Virus record (IMG/VR): IMGVR_UViG_3300031851_005926
Location: 1 to 64,000 of that record
Direction: 5' to 3' (one strand)
DNA length: 64,000 nt
DNA from: a virus
Shown piece by piece: positions 7,562 through 15,324 of this stretch; within the stretch, counting starts at the first letter, position 1, and the number at the start of each line of letters is the position of its first letter. The notes beneath the pieces are model-generated. The model searched no databases and had not been told where the DNA came from. It worked only from the letters and a program-made list of their open reading frames with translations. The translations under genes and the position numbers were made by a program.

Positions 7562-7837
7562 ATGGCTTACACACCTTACAACTCTACTGACACTACTACC
7601 CAAACCACTAACACTCGCTTGAATTACTCAGATTTTTCAGGAGAAGGCATTTCTAATGTGCCGGGATACCTGTATTACATCGCTATGGGTGACGGAAATA
7701 GAGCTCTTCCAGGCTTTGTCTTTATCTCGCGAGAAGATGCTCGCACAGCTCGTCGATCACTCTCTACGGCCCATCCTGGATCAAAGTTCAGAATGTATAG
7801 AGTTTCTGTTAGTTCGGAAATTGAAAAGACTTCTTAA
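7562..7837 (+). CDS. Hypothetical protein, YTPY N-terminus
   Basis: 91 aa. It starts MAYTPYNSTDTTTQT, a Thr-rich stretch, followed by a compact domain with 'FVFISREDARTARRSLSTAHPGSKFRMYRVSV'. RBS AGGAGAAAAA precedes the ATG. The leading Y-T-P-Y matches the repeated motif of the gene at 4160. It ends convergently with the serine protease gene (4-nt overlap). Function unknown. Confidence 0.65.
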   Translation: MAYTPYNSTDTTTQTTNTRLNYSDFSGEGISNVPGYLYYIAMGDGNRALPGFVFISREDARTARRSLSTAHPGSKFRMYRVSVSSEIEKTS

Positions 7838-8493
7838 AATAAGTCTAGTTCTGAGATAGGGACCACAAGAACAAAGTTTTCTTGGGTTCCTATCTCATTA
7901 ACTCTTATCGCAACAGTTATACCGACTAATTCACCTTTTGTATTAAATACTCCACCGCCACTAAAACCAGGCACACTGTAAGTATTTAATATATAAATTT
8001 TGCGACCATTAGCTTGTTCTACCCAAGCAAGAGTTCCTTTGACGACCATCGAGCTGTCTCCAAAGGCTCTACCTGCGGACCAAAGCTCATCCCCTATTGC
8101 AGGCTCTCTCCTTGAGATACGAGCCGCTCGAATTCCTTCTGGAAATTCTTCTACAAAGTAAGCAGCCCAATCCGTATCTAGCGAACTAGAAGAATCAGAA
8201 ATATAATTACTAATTCCTCTTATGCATTCATCATAAAAAGAACAAATATCAACAGGAAAAGGCAACGCAGCAGCAACATGCTCTGCTGTCAAGATTGCTT
8301 TCTTTCCGTTTATTTGTACAGCAATACCAGTCCCTATTCCAACTCCAGGCATTGGAGTAGGTGACAACCAAACGCTAGATTTTAAAATTTTACTTGGTAA
8401 CGGGCCTGTATTGATATCATAGTTCACGACAGGTGAACTGGCAGGTAAAAAACTTAGTGCTGAGCACAATGCAATTAATCTAAAATTACTCAT
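7834..8493 (-). CDS. Exported trypsin-like serine protease
   Basis: 219 aa. A hydrophobic signal-like segment (residues about 4-22) ends near ASS, so the protein is probably exported. The chymotrypsin-fold triad is complete: His in 'LTAEHVAA', Asp in 'SLDTDWAAY', Ser in 'GFSGGGVF'. No PDZ domain is present. It lies alone on the minus strand between plus-strand genes, directly upstream of and divergent from the ubiquitin-like cassette. Phages rarely carry secreted trypsin-like proteases; it could process virion or host envelope proteins. Confidence 0.8.
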   Translation of the reverse strand: MSNFRLIALCSALSFLPASSPVVNYDINTGPLPSKILKSSVWLSPTPMPGVGIGTGIAVQINGKKAILTAEHVAAALPFPVDICSFYDECIRGISNYISDSSSSLDTDWAAYFVEEFPEGIRAARISRREPAIGDELWSAGRAFGDSSMVVKGTLAWVEQANGRKIYILNTYSVPGFSGGGVFNTKGELVGITVAIRVNEIGTQENFVLVVPISELDLF

Positions 8494-8519
8494 AACAAAT
8501 CTCTAGTACAATTAAAACG

Positions 8520-8525
8520 TATAAT
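8520..8525 (+). promoter_or_regulatory. Possible -10 box upstream of the conjugation cassette
   Basis: TATAAT lies in the 81-bp divergent gap between the serine protease and the gene at 8575. The -35 region is not recognisable. It could start the transcript that runs through the ubiquitin-like cassette to the terminator at 13.8 kb. Confidence 0.35.
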
Positions 8526-8574
8526 TACGCTATGTACTATCGTACTACACACACCTCACAAATGGAAAGTTAAA

Positions 8575-8835
8575 ATGAAACTCATCTGTTTAAATCAAGA
8601 TGAATGTGGTCATATAGAAAAGCTTGAGTACATGTCTGATGAAGAGATTTCTAATTTCTCTGTTCCAGAAAATTTGATTTGCAGCCTATGCTGCTCTTTA
8701 GCATTACTCTACACCGATGACCATAAGCCAATTTTTTATAGCAATGATCATGATTTTTTAAATGAATCAAATGCACTCATTGCTTTAATTCACAATTTGA
8801 TAACCACACCTAAAGAAGGAGGCAGTGATGCCTGA
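8575..8835 (+). CDS. Small putative zinc-ribbon protein
   Basis: 86 aa. Cysteines at 'MKLICLNQDECGH' and 'LICSLCCSLALLY' could form a C-x5-C...C-x2-C zinc ribbon. It ends inside the next gene (8-nt overlap with ATG 8828), and its last codons contain that gene's RBS (AAGGAGG). It is therefore the first gene of the ubiquitin-like cassette transcript. A role as adaptor or substrate selector is only a guess from position. Confidence 0.55.
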   Translation: MKLICLNQDECGHIEKLEYMSDEEISNFSVPENLICSLCCSLALLYTDDHKPIFYSNDHDFLNESNALIALIHNLITTPKEGGSDA

Positions 8836-11638
8836 ATTAACAATCCAAGACCACGAAGGCTTGGAAGAAGCTCCAACGTCAGAAGAGAGTCAAGACGTTT
8901 TGGTTGAGCAAGATACAAACACCAATACGTCGATTGCTACAGATTGCTCTTTTGTTGTTGACAACAAAGCCTTTGCATACCTCAATGGAAATCGTCGCCC
9001 ATATATGCAATTGTTTAGTCGCTATAACAGTCTTCTTCGCCACTTTGACGAGCGTAGAGATAATTACAGATATTATTACAATACTCACGAAAGCCTTCGT
9101 AACGAAATTGATGGTATAGCAGCTAGCTTTGATGACGAATCCAATCAGTTTCTTCCAGAAGTCTTGAAATTTCTCTCCAAGAACTCATGCGGTCCTATTT
9201 ATTACTCTGGACCTTTAACAAACTTTACGTATGCTCATCATGGCAGCTTACAATCAACATACTCTTCTCACCTTATGGAAATTTCTTCAAGTAGAAATCT
9301 TGACCACTCAGTCTATAGCTCTCCAGATTATAGTTTTACAGAAGATGAGCGCTTTGTATTAATTGATCTTAATACAAAAATAAACGAAAAGAAAACTTAC
9401 TATGTATCAGAATACAATACCTACACTATAGATGGAGAGAAAGTATATTCAAAGATACCTCTTGAAATAATAAACCATATGGGAAAAATCTTTGATTTCA
9501 CTTCGTTAACATCTGCACCAAATTGCTCTGAATTTACTAGAACCTTTGCAAGAAAACAATCTGCTTCTAGTAGAAGTGATAAATTTCCTCAATGGAGAGG
9601 TCGTAGCTATTCGGTAGGAGAGATGTCAGACGTAGTATTTGCTGGACCAGAAACTATAATTCCTGGTACCTCAATTACATATGAGTCTGTATTAAGTTCT
9701 AACACTAGCATGATGAATATCAAAAACTTCTCTTCTGTATACAGAGGTTCAGGTGAAGTTCGTACTGACACTAGGTCAAGAAAAACTTCAGCACTTTTCT
9801 CTTCACCATGTTTTTTCTTATTTAAAATTAATTACAATATTCTAAATCAAAAAACTGGTGAAATTGAGAAAGCAACTTTTATCAATTCTATAGTTACTCT
9901 TCCAACTGAAAAAATCTTAAAATATAAAAGAGCTATTAACTTTATCCCTAGTTTCTTGAATAAGGTTTTCGCAGAAAAAGGAATCGGAATCATTGATCCA
10001 GAAGCTCATAGAAAAATGATTGCTGAAAAATTTGCTAATAACTTAGTTTATTGGGACAAGCTTTCTGAAATCTTTAGAGATCGATTAGAAAACCCAGATT
10101 TTGCAATGAGCAATGAAGATTTCAAAAGTAACAAACAAACAATTAATGACAATGATATTGATCATCTTTCAAAATATGCAATTGCTTTAAAAGATCCTAA
10201 TATCGCTGAGTATGACAGAGCAAAAGAAGCTTATAAAAATGTAAAAGAATCTGTTAGGAAAGCCAAAAATGACATAAGTTCTTCTACTTCGACTCTAGAT
10301 CATACTAAAACAAGAATAGAGAAGTATAAAGAACTAATTGAAGAGCTTGCAAAAGATCAAATCCACCTTGAAGGCAAAATAACTCAAGCTTCAACTACGG
10401 TTGAAGGCTATATGCCTGCGATTGAAGAACTTAGTTCCAAAATCAAAACACTTGAAAGTGCCAAAGAAGCTTCTTTTAAAAGAGTAATGGAAAGCGATAA
10501 TTCTGAAACTGGATCTTTCATTAAGAATATGGCTGAATCTGGAATCATCATTACTAAAATTGATTATTGCATACCAGCAATCCACGAAATATCCACAAGA
10601 TGGGGACTGGAAACTCAACTATCAGCTGCTTTTGCTAATGTTAATAAGTCAAATCCAGAAAATCCATGGATATTCTCTATTAAAGAATATCCCGAAATAG
10701 CACTTTATGCAAAAATGAAGAAAGAATTTCTTGTTGCAAAAGAAATAATTTTAGCTTTAAGAGATGAAGACACAGAAGGATCAGAAATAATTCAAGATAT
10801 ATCTAGCGAGTTATGGGAAAAGCTTCTTCTAGGATTCGTTCCAAAGATAGAATCAATCACCTTTCATACAAAAAAGCCAGTTATTATTAAAGTAGACTAT
10901 GCATTAAAAGGCGAAGATTGTACCAAGCGAGTCGCTGGTCCATACGAAGTCAAAGTGCATTACGCTCCCGACAGAATAGACCGCTATGAAAATTGTTGGA
11001 GAAACAGTAGTCAAACTGTGAACATTAGACTATGTTCTACTGATGCCGTATTTGGTCATGATCCAAATAATAGACAAATTTGGACTCACCCACATACTTC
11101 TTCAAGAAGTTACTCTGATGTATCTTGGAATAATTTTAAATCTACTCTTTCGCTTTGGACTAGTGGTTGCCTTGGAGATATTTCACCGACAATAAACTCT
11201 GCTTATCAAGATGGAGATGTTAAGGTTGCAATATTTGCTGCAATGACTTGGGTAACTTCTGCTAACTCAGTTGATACTTGGGGCAGAAACCACACTAAGT
11301 TTCCGCTTCTTTCTGAAGTCACTCTAGAAAAAGTAACGGAAATCTCAGAAGAAGAAAAGATTAACGAACATCTTCTCTCAACTGAAGAAGGTATGGAGGA
11401 TTCGATTTTAGATCTTATGGATACTCTTGATTTGCAACTCAGTACTGTAAACGTAGAAATACCAGAGCAACCAATTACAGAAGAACTTACTCAAGCTACA
11501 CCAACTGCTGTAATAAGTGAACCACAAATTCTTCCAAATATTAGAAGAATTGAAAGGCAACGTTTGTCCAGAAATCCTGGATACGTTTCTTATGCGCAAC
11601 TCACAACCCGAACCATCGAGGAAAACAATGAAGCCTAA
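8828..11638 (+). CDS. Large fusion protein with E2-like (UBC/RWD) C-terminal domain
   Basis: 936 aa from ATG 8828 (AAGGAGG upstream). Residues 1-40 are acidic; 40-430 are an unknown mixed domain; about 460-560 is a coiled coil; about 670-830 looks like an E2 fold: 'AGPYEVKVHY' strand, 'TVNIRLC' strand, 'WTHPHTSS' (His754-Pro-His756, matching the HPN/HPH motif) and 'TSGCLGD' with candidate catalytic Cys781, then a helix 'DVKVAIFAAMTWVTSAN'. The spacing from HPH to Cys (25 residues) is longer than in eukaryotic E2s. The tail (830-936) is acidic and flexible. It overlaps the JAMM gene by 11 nt. I infer it is the transfer enzyme of the cassette, perhaps with its target-binding region built in. 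The E2 call is by eye only. Confidence 0.6.
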   Translation: MPELTIQDHEGLEEAPTSEESQDVLVEQDTNTNTSIATDCSFVVDNKAFAYLNGNRRPYMQLFSRYNSLLRHFDERRDNYRYYYNTHESLRNEIDGIAASFDDESNQFLPEVLKFLSKNSCGPIYYSGPLTNFTYAHHGSLQSTYSSHLMEISSSRNLDHSVYSSPDYSFTEDERFVLIDLNTKINEKKTYYVSEYNTYTIDGEKVYSKIPLEIINHMGKIFDFTSLTSAPNCSEFTRTFARKQSASSRSDKFPQWRGRSYSVGEMSDVVFAGPETIIPGTSITYESVLSSNTSMMNIKNFSSVYRGSGEVRTDTRSRKTSALFSSPCFFLFKINYNILNQKTGEIEKATFINSIVTLPTEKILKYKRAINFIPSFLNKVFAEKGIGIIDPEAHRKMIAEKFANNLVYWDKLSEIFRDRLENPDFAMSNEDFKSNKQTINDNDIDHLSKYAIALKDPNIAEYDRAKEAYKNVKESVRKAKNDISSSTSTLDHTKTRIEKYKELIEELAKDQIHLEGKITQASTTVEGYMPAIEELSSKIKTLESAKEASFKRVMESDNSETGSFIKNMAESGIIITKIDYCIPAIHEISTRWGLETQLSAAFANVNKSNPENPWIFSIKEYPEIALYAKMKKEFLVAKEIILALRDEDTEGSEIIQDISSELWEKLLLGFVPKIESITFHTKKPVIIKVDYALKGEDCTKRVAGPYEVKVHYAPDRIDRYENCWRNSSQTVNIRLCSTDAVFGHDPNNRQIWTHPHTSSRSYSDVSWNNFKSTLSLWTSGCLGDISPTINSAYQDGDVKVAIFAAMTWVTSANSVDTWGRNHTKFPLLSEVTLEKVTEISEEEKINEHLLSTEEGMEDSILDLMDTLDLQLSTVNVEIPEQPITEELTQATPTAVISEPQILPNIRRIERQRLSRNPGYVSYAQLTTRTIEENNEA

Positions 11639-12815
11639 TGGTGAATTTAAAATCTTAAATAAAAAGATATACCTACAGATATCTTATGAAGACCTTTCTG
11701 CTATTAGACATATAGTCGACATAGCTCCAAAAGAAGCACAATGGTTTCATAGGCTTAAAAGAATCTCTGAAACAGAAGCTCATACTGTCTATAAAATATA
11801 CGAAATGTATATCCCAGAACAATATTGTTCTGGAGCCGAAGTAGAATCTAATCCTGAGATGATGATCAAGTTCTATAGAGAACTAGTATCTGATCATGGA
11901 AATGACAAAGCTAACGACATACTCTCTGATCTAACTGTATGGTGCCATTCTCATCACAACATGGGCGTAAATCCATCAGGTCAAGACCAGAAGCAATTTA
12001 AAGAGCTTATTAAAAACGGTCAAGAATCGAAAGTCGATCTTCCCCAAGTAATGCTTATCTTTAATAAAAAAGATATGTTCTATTCTAAAATATGGGACCC
12101 CGAAACAGGAATCCTCTCTGAGAATGTTCCAATTCTTGTAGAGACTCCCAACTTTGATCATATTGATGAGCAAGCTAAAGCTAAATTTAAAAAGAAGCCA
12201 GCACCAAAGCGTACATTGTCACTTGGTGCAACCAAGAGCTATGGCAATCAAGGCTTTTTAGACTGGCCAGGCACATCTGGAGGTTACTTGTCACAAACTA
12301 CGGCAGCCAATGCGAAGGCTGGACGTAGTAAAAAAAAAAGAAACAAACAAGCAAGCCTACGCCCCGTATCAAGTTCAAATAAAAAAGTAACTTCTAGAAA
12401 GATCACTCAATACCGTGACGAAGTAACAGAGCTTGCAGAAGACTGCATGATGAGCAACAACTGCGGAACTGCTGTAGACAGTCTTATGAAATGCTTAATG
12501 CAAATTTGTGACCTTAAAGAACTTTGCGTCATGGACTTGTTGCTTAATGGAACAGACTTTGAAATACAAGAATTAAAATTAACAACTTTATATTATGACG
12601 ATGACGACTACATGGATTCTCAAATCAACATGCATGAATTGCTTATAGATGCAGTTCTGCCAGCGCCAATAATAAGCTTAGCTTTTGAAGTTGCAGTAGC
12701 TTTGCAAACTGCTGAGACAATAGATGAAGCTTCTGCTTTAATTGACTTTTGGCTAGACGCTTACGCGTCTGCTTTCGGTGGAATTTCAACTGAAACGGAG
12801 CTACCAGCTCTATAG
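11628..12815 (+). CDS. JAMM/JAB metallo-isopeptidase (deubiquitinase-like)
   Basis: 395 aa from ATG 11628, with GAGG 7 nt upstream. It carries a textbook JAMM site: Glu36 in 'KEAQWF', then His107-Ser-His109, seven residues, Ser117, two residues, Asp120. These are the zinc ligands and catalytic Glu of Rpn11/AMSH/JAB peptidases, which cut isopeptide or peptide bonds after the Gly end of ubiquitin-like proteins. After residue about 200 come a basic linker (KKKRNKQ) and a helical C-terminal domain of unknown role (about 260-395). It lies between the E2-like fusion and the E1 genes, so it probably matures the modifier and/or removes it from targets. Confidence 0.88.
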   Translation: MKPNGEFKILNKKIYLQISYEDLSAIRHIVDIAPKEAQWFHRLKRISETEAHTVYKIYEMYIPEQYCSGAEVESNPEMMIKFYRELVSDHGNDKANDILSDLTVWCHSHHNMGVNPSGQDQKQFKELIKNGQESKVDLPQVMLIFNKKDMFYSKIWDPETGILSENVPILVETPNFDHIDEQAKAKFKKKPAPKRTLSLGATKSYGNQGFLDWPGTSGGYLSQTTAANAKAGRSKKKRNKQASLRPVSSSNKKVTSRKITQYRDEVTELAEDCMMSNNCGTAVDSLMKCLMQICDLKELCVMDLLLNGTDFEIQELKLTTLYYDDDDYMDSQINMHELLIDAVLPAPIISLAFEVAVALQTAETIDEASALIDFWLDAYASAFGGISTETELPAL

Positions 12816-12823
12816 GAGGCACT

Positions 12824-13507
12824 ATGTCATCACCAAGCTTCCTTAGGCATGCCGGATGGTTCGGTCCCGAAGATGCTAAAACACTTAACATCGTCGGGGT
12901 CGGAGCAACCGGAAGTCATATAGGACTTTATGCAGCAAAAATGGGTTTTCATAATTTTCGCGTCTGGGACGCTGATATTGTAGAAAGCCATAATCTGCCA
13001 AATCAAATATACGATACTGAACACATAGGCATGAGAAAAGTAGACGCTTTTAAAGCAGTACTACAAAGATTCAATCCAGAAGTTAAGGTTGAAACTCATG
13101 ACTACTTTTTTGATAGCTCTCATAAAGATTTATTAAATGGGCCGATGGTTCTTACAGTAGACACTATGTCTGCAAGAAAAGAATCTCTTTCCACTTTTAA
13201 ACTAAACTACAAAGTTAACAATGTTTTTGAAACAAGACTTGGCTTTGACTTTGGAGAGCTAAACATTATTGACAATATGAATGTAAACGAAGCTGACTCA
13301 TGGTTTTCTTGTTTAAGAAGTGATTCTGAACTTGAAGAAGGACCATGCAATCTTCGAATTTGTACAACACTAGTTTCAATGGTTTCGAGCTATACAGTGC
13401 ATTGTATTTGCGCAATGCTATCTTCGCGAAGAAAAGGAACAAGTTGGGAGTATAGTAAAAAAACTCTTTTCAACTTGGATCCAAAGATAACCACTCACTC
13501 TATTTAG
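12824..13507 (+). CDS. ThiF/E1-like ubiquitin-activating enzyme homolog
   Basis: 227 aa, a minimal E1-type Rossmann adenylyltransferase. The nucleotide loop is G25-V-G27-A-T-G30; 'VWDADIVESHNLPNQ' gives the Asp49/Asp51 and Asn57/Gln61 positions; 'GMRKVDA' holds the ATP-binding Lys72; 'VDTMSARK' holds the Mg-binding Asp113. Cys residues at 'FSCLRSD', 'GPCNLRICTT' and 'VHCICAM' are candidates for a thioester or zinc. The Arg usual in N-x-N-R-Q is replaced (N-L-P-N-Q). It has its own strong RBS (TAGGAGG) 8 nt after the JAMM stop. It should adenylate the C-terminus of the beta-grasp protein encoded immediately downstream. Confidence 0.87.
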   Translation: MSSPSFLRHAGWFGPEDAKTLNIVGVGATGSHIGLYAAKMGFHNFRVWDADIVESHNLPNQIYDTEHIGMRKVDAFKAVLQRFNPEVKVETHDYFFDSSHKDLLNGPMVLTVDTMSARKESLSTFKLNYKVNNVFETRLGFDFGELNIIDNMNVNEADSWFSCLRSDSELEEGPCNLRICTTLVSMVSSYTVHCICAMLSSRRKGTSWEYSKKTLFNLDPKITTHSI

Positions 13508-13515
13508 GAAAAAAA

Positions 13516-13734
13516 ATGCGAAACATCACTCTCGTTCGTGTACCAGGCCCAGGTGCCTCATCCGTTCAGGTTGCCGAAGGCACCACACTTGCTCAGTTTG
13601 CAGCTGACAATAGCCTTAATGGCCGACAGCTTATTGTTGACGGCGAAGGTGTAGCCCCAACTGCTTGGGCTGCTACCACTCTTGATGGTGCTACAGAAGT
13701 ATTCGCTACTGGCGCCGTTAAGGGCAACCAGTAA
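13516..13734 (+). CDS. Ubiquitin-like beta-grasp modifier (ThiS/MoaD-like)
   Basis: 72 aa. The pattern 'SSVQVAEGTTLAQFAADNSL' (strand, turn, helix), 'RQLIVDGEGV' and 'TTLDGATEVFATGAVKG' matches the ThiS/MoaD/ubiquitin-like beta-grasp order, with the usual L-x-D-G before the last strand. The chain ends VKGNQ rather than GG, so removal of the final Asn-Gln would expose a Gly for activation. Codon use is strikingly C/G-rich, as in ssb, and a strong terminator follows 30 nt downstream, both pointing to abundant product. It is the last gene of the E2-JAMM-E1-modifier cassette. Confidence 0.75.
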   Translation: MRNITLVRVPGPGASSVQVAEGTTLAQFAADNSLNGRQLIVDGEGVAPTAWAATTLDGATEVFATGAVKGNQ

Positions 13735-13763
13735 CAATAAAAACTAGGCTTTAGCCAATGTTT

Positions 13764-13794
13764 AGGAGAACCCCGTTTGGGGTTCTCCTTTTTT
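13764..13794 (+). terminator. Strong terminator closing the conjugation cassette
   Basis: An 11-bp perfect stem AGGAGAACCCC/GGGGTTCTCCT with a GTTT loop is followed by six T residues. It ends the transcript right after the ubiquitin-like gene. Confidence 0.93.
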
Positions 13795-13809
13795 ATACCC
13801 AAGTGAAAA

Positions 13810-14193
13810 ATGAAAGTACAAATAATAGGATTACCATGTTCGGGTAAAACAACTATAATAAAAAAATACCTATCAAAAAACTTAGATATCGATTATATTG
13901 ATATAAGAAGTTTCAACGAACCCAACAAAAATTTTAAATATGTAAAAAAAATTAGAAAATCAACCTCACTACTAATAGCAGAATCTGCTTGTGGGGTTTC
14001 AATTCCAGGTACAGAAGTAGTAAGATTAGATATACCTAAAAAGGAACTCTTTACAAGAATGCTAGATAGAGATAATCAGTTAGACGAGGATTATTTATCG
14101 TTATTAGAGACTCAGATGATACCAGCTAAGTTCACCGTTAGGAGCGAATCTGCTCTGATTGGATTGCTTAATAATATTTTTTATGGAAAGTAA
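13810..14193 (+). CDS. Small P-loop kinase-like protein
   Basis: 127 aa. Walker A 'GLPCSGKTT' (residues 7-15) opens the protein. The rest is short for a nucleotide kinase, with 'LLIAESACGV' in the place of a Walker B-like strand and a Lys/Arg-rich lid-like segment (TRMLDRDNQLDE). It may be a reduced adenylate-kinase-like or polynucleotide-kinase-like phosphotransferase. It starts 15 nt after the cassette terminator, so it belongs to the next transcript. Confidence 0.65.
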   Translation: MKVQIIGLPCSGKTTIIKKYLSKNLDIDYIDIRSFNEPNKNFKYVKKIRKSTSLLIAESACGVSIPGTEVVRLDIPKKELFTRMLDRDNQLDEDYLSLLETQMIPAKFTVRSESALIGLLNNIFYGK

Positions 14194-14195
14194 AT

Positions 14196-15104
14196 ATGAC
14201 AACTTCTTCTCTTCCTAAGGTCCTACTGCCTCAAGAGATTTTTAATGCACTAAGTAGCACTGAAAATGTTTTTATACCAGATTTTAAACCTGGTGCTTCA
14301 ATCAACTCTTTTTTTCTAGCTCAAAATGAGCTCGAACATAAAGAAATTTTTCTTTGCAAAGTAGTTGGAGAAAAAGAAGTTAGAAAGATTTATACACCAC
14401 CCAATTTTAATTATTTTGGAATTGCATCCAAAGACGCAAGACAAGCAGCGTTTTTAAATACTCTCTCTGACGAAGAGATTAGAGTATCAGTTTGTCTCGG
14501 AGCAGCAGGGACAGGTAAGACAACTCTTGCTCTCGCCTATGCTCTAGAACAATTATTCAATGATAACAAAACTATATACTTATGCAAGCCTACACATCTT
14601 GTCGGAAGAAGCAAAACTTTCGGACCAGTTCCAGGTGATCAGCATGAAAAATACGCACCACACTTAGCTTCTTATGAAATCATCTTAAAGAAGCTAACAG
14701 GCTCTGAAGGCAGGTACATGTCCCTGCTCAGAGATAAAAAGAAAATACAGTTTGTTCCTGTAGAATACATGAGAGGTAACAATTACGAAGACGGAGTCTT
14801 CATATTAGATGAAGTTCAAAACTTTGATTGGCACGAACTAAAAACTTTAGTTTCTAGGATTGCAGAATCTACAAAACTCATTATAATAGGTGACCCTCAG
14901 CAAATTGATGCTCGCTTTCGTTATGAACAAAGTGGGCTTTATCAAATGATAAACTCATATGCTTTCAGGCAATCTGACTTTACGTCAGAAATAACGCTTG
15001 AAAAGCAATATCGAGGTAGAATACCTCAACTAGTTCACGACATAGATATGGAAATAAATAAAAATGAAGGAACAAGTACTAGAAGAAATTCTAAACAACA
15101 TTGA
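14196..15104 (+). CDS. phoH: PhoH-like ATPase
   Basis: 302 aa. A variable N-terminal 95 residues precede the PhoH core: Walker A 'GAAGTGKTTLALA', 'LCKPTHLVGRSKTFGPVPG', Walker B 'FILDEVQN', and 'IIIGDPQQID' with a final 'QYRGRIPQLV'. PhoH proteins are P-loop NTPases related to the helicase fold and are frequent in large marine phages; their cellular role is poorly known (RNA metabolism or phosphate stress). It follows the kinase gene by 2 nt and overlaps the next gene by 41 nt. Confidence 0.88.
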   Translation: MTTSSLPKVLLPQEIFNALSSTENVFIPDFKPGASINSFFLAQNELEHKEIFLCKVVGEKEVRKIYTPPNFNYFGIASKDARQAAFLNTLSDEEIRVSVCLGAAGTGKTTLALAYALEQLFNDNKTIYLCKPTHLVGRSKTFGPVPGDQHEKYAPHLASYEIILKKLTGSEGRYMSLLRDKKKIQFVPVEYMRGNNYEDGVFILDEVQNFDWHELKTLVSRIAESTKLIIIGDPQQIDARFRYEQSGLYQMINSYAFRQSDFTSEITLEKQYRGRIPQLVHDIDMEINKNEGTSTRRNSKQH

Positions 15105-15324
15105 AAGCGTAGATGACTTTCAAACAAAAATTGAAATATTAGCAAACATCTTCATACGAGTTGGCCTAGGTGCTATGGATGTACCAAAAGGCAAGCACTT
15201 CAATACAGAAAATGTTTTAAGCTTTGTAATGGATGACATAGAAAAAAACGGAGAACACACTGCTAACGCAGTTGTTCGACAAGGATTATTAATACTTACT
15301 TGGTTAAATAAGGAGAAACTATGA
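15064..15324 (+). CDS. Hypothetical helical protein
   Basis: 86 aa, predicted mostly alpha-helical (MKEQVLEEILNNIESVDDF...). It begins within the 3' end of phoH and overlaps the following gene by 4 nt, so it is part of the same translated string. No motif recognised. Confidence 0.6.
   Translation: MKEQVLEEILNNIESVDDFQTKIEILANIFIRVGLGAMDVPKGKHFNTENVLSFVMDDIEKNGEHTANAVVRQGLLILTWLNKEKL

Noticed and set aside
13516-13734. Thiamine or molybdopterin sulfur carrier instead of a protein modifier
   Set aside because: No ThiG, MoaE or other cofactor enzymes are nearby, while a JAMM peptidase and an E2-like protein are; the alternative is not excluded but less likely.
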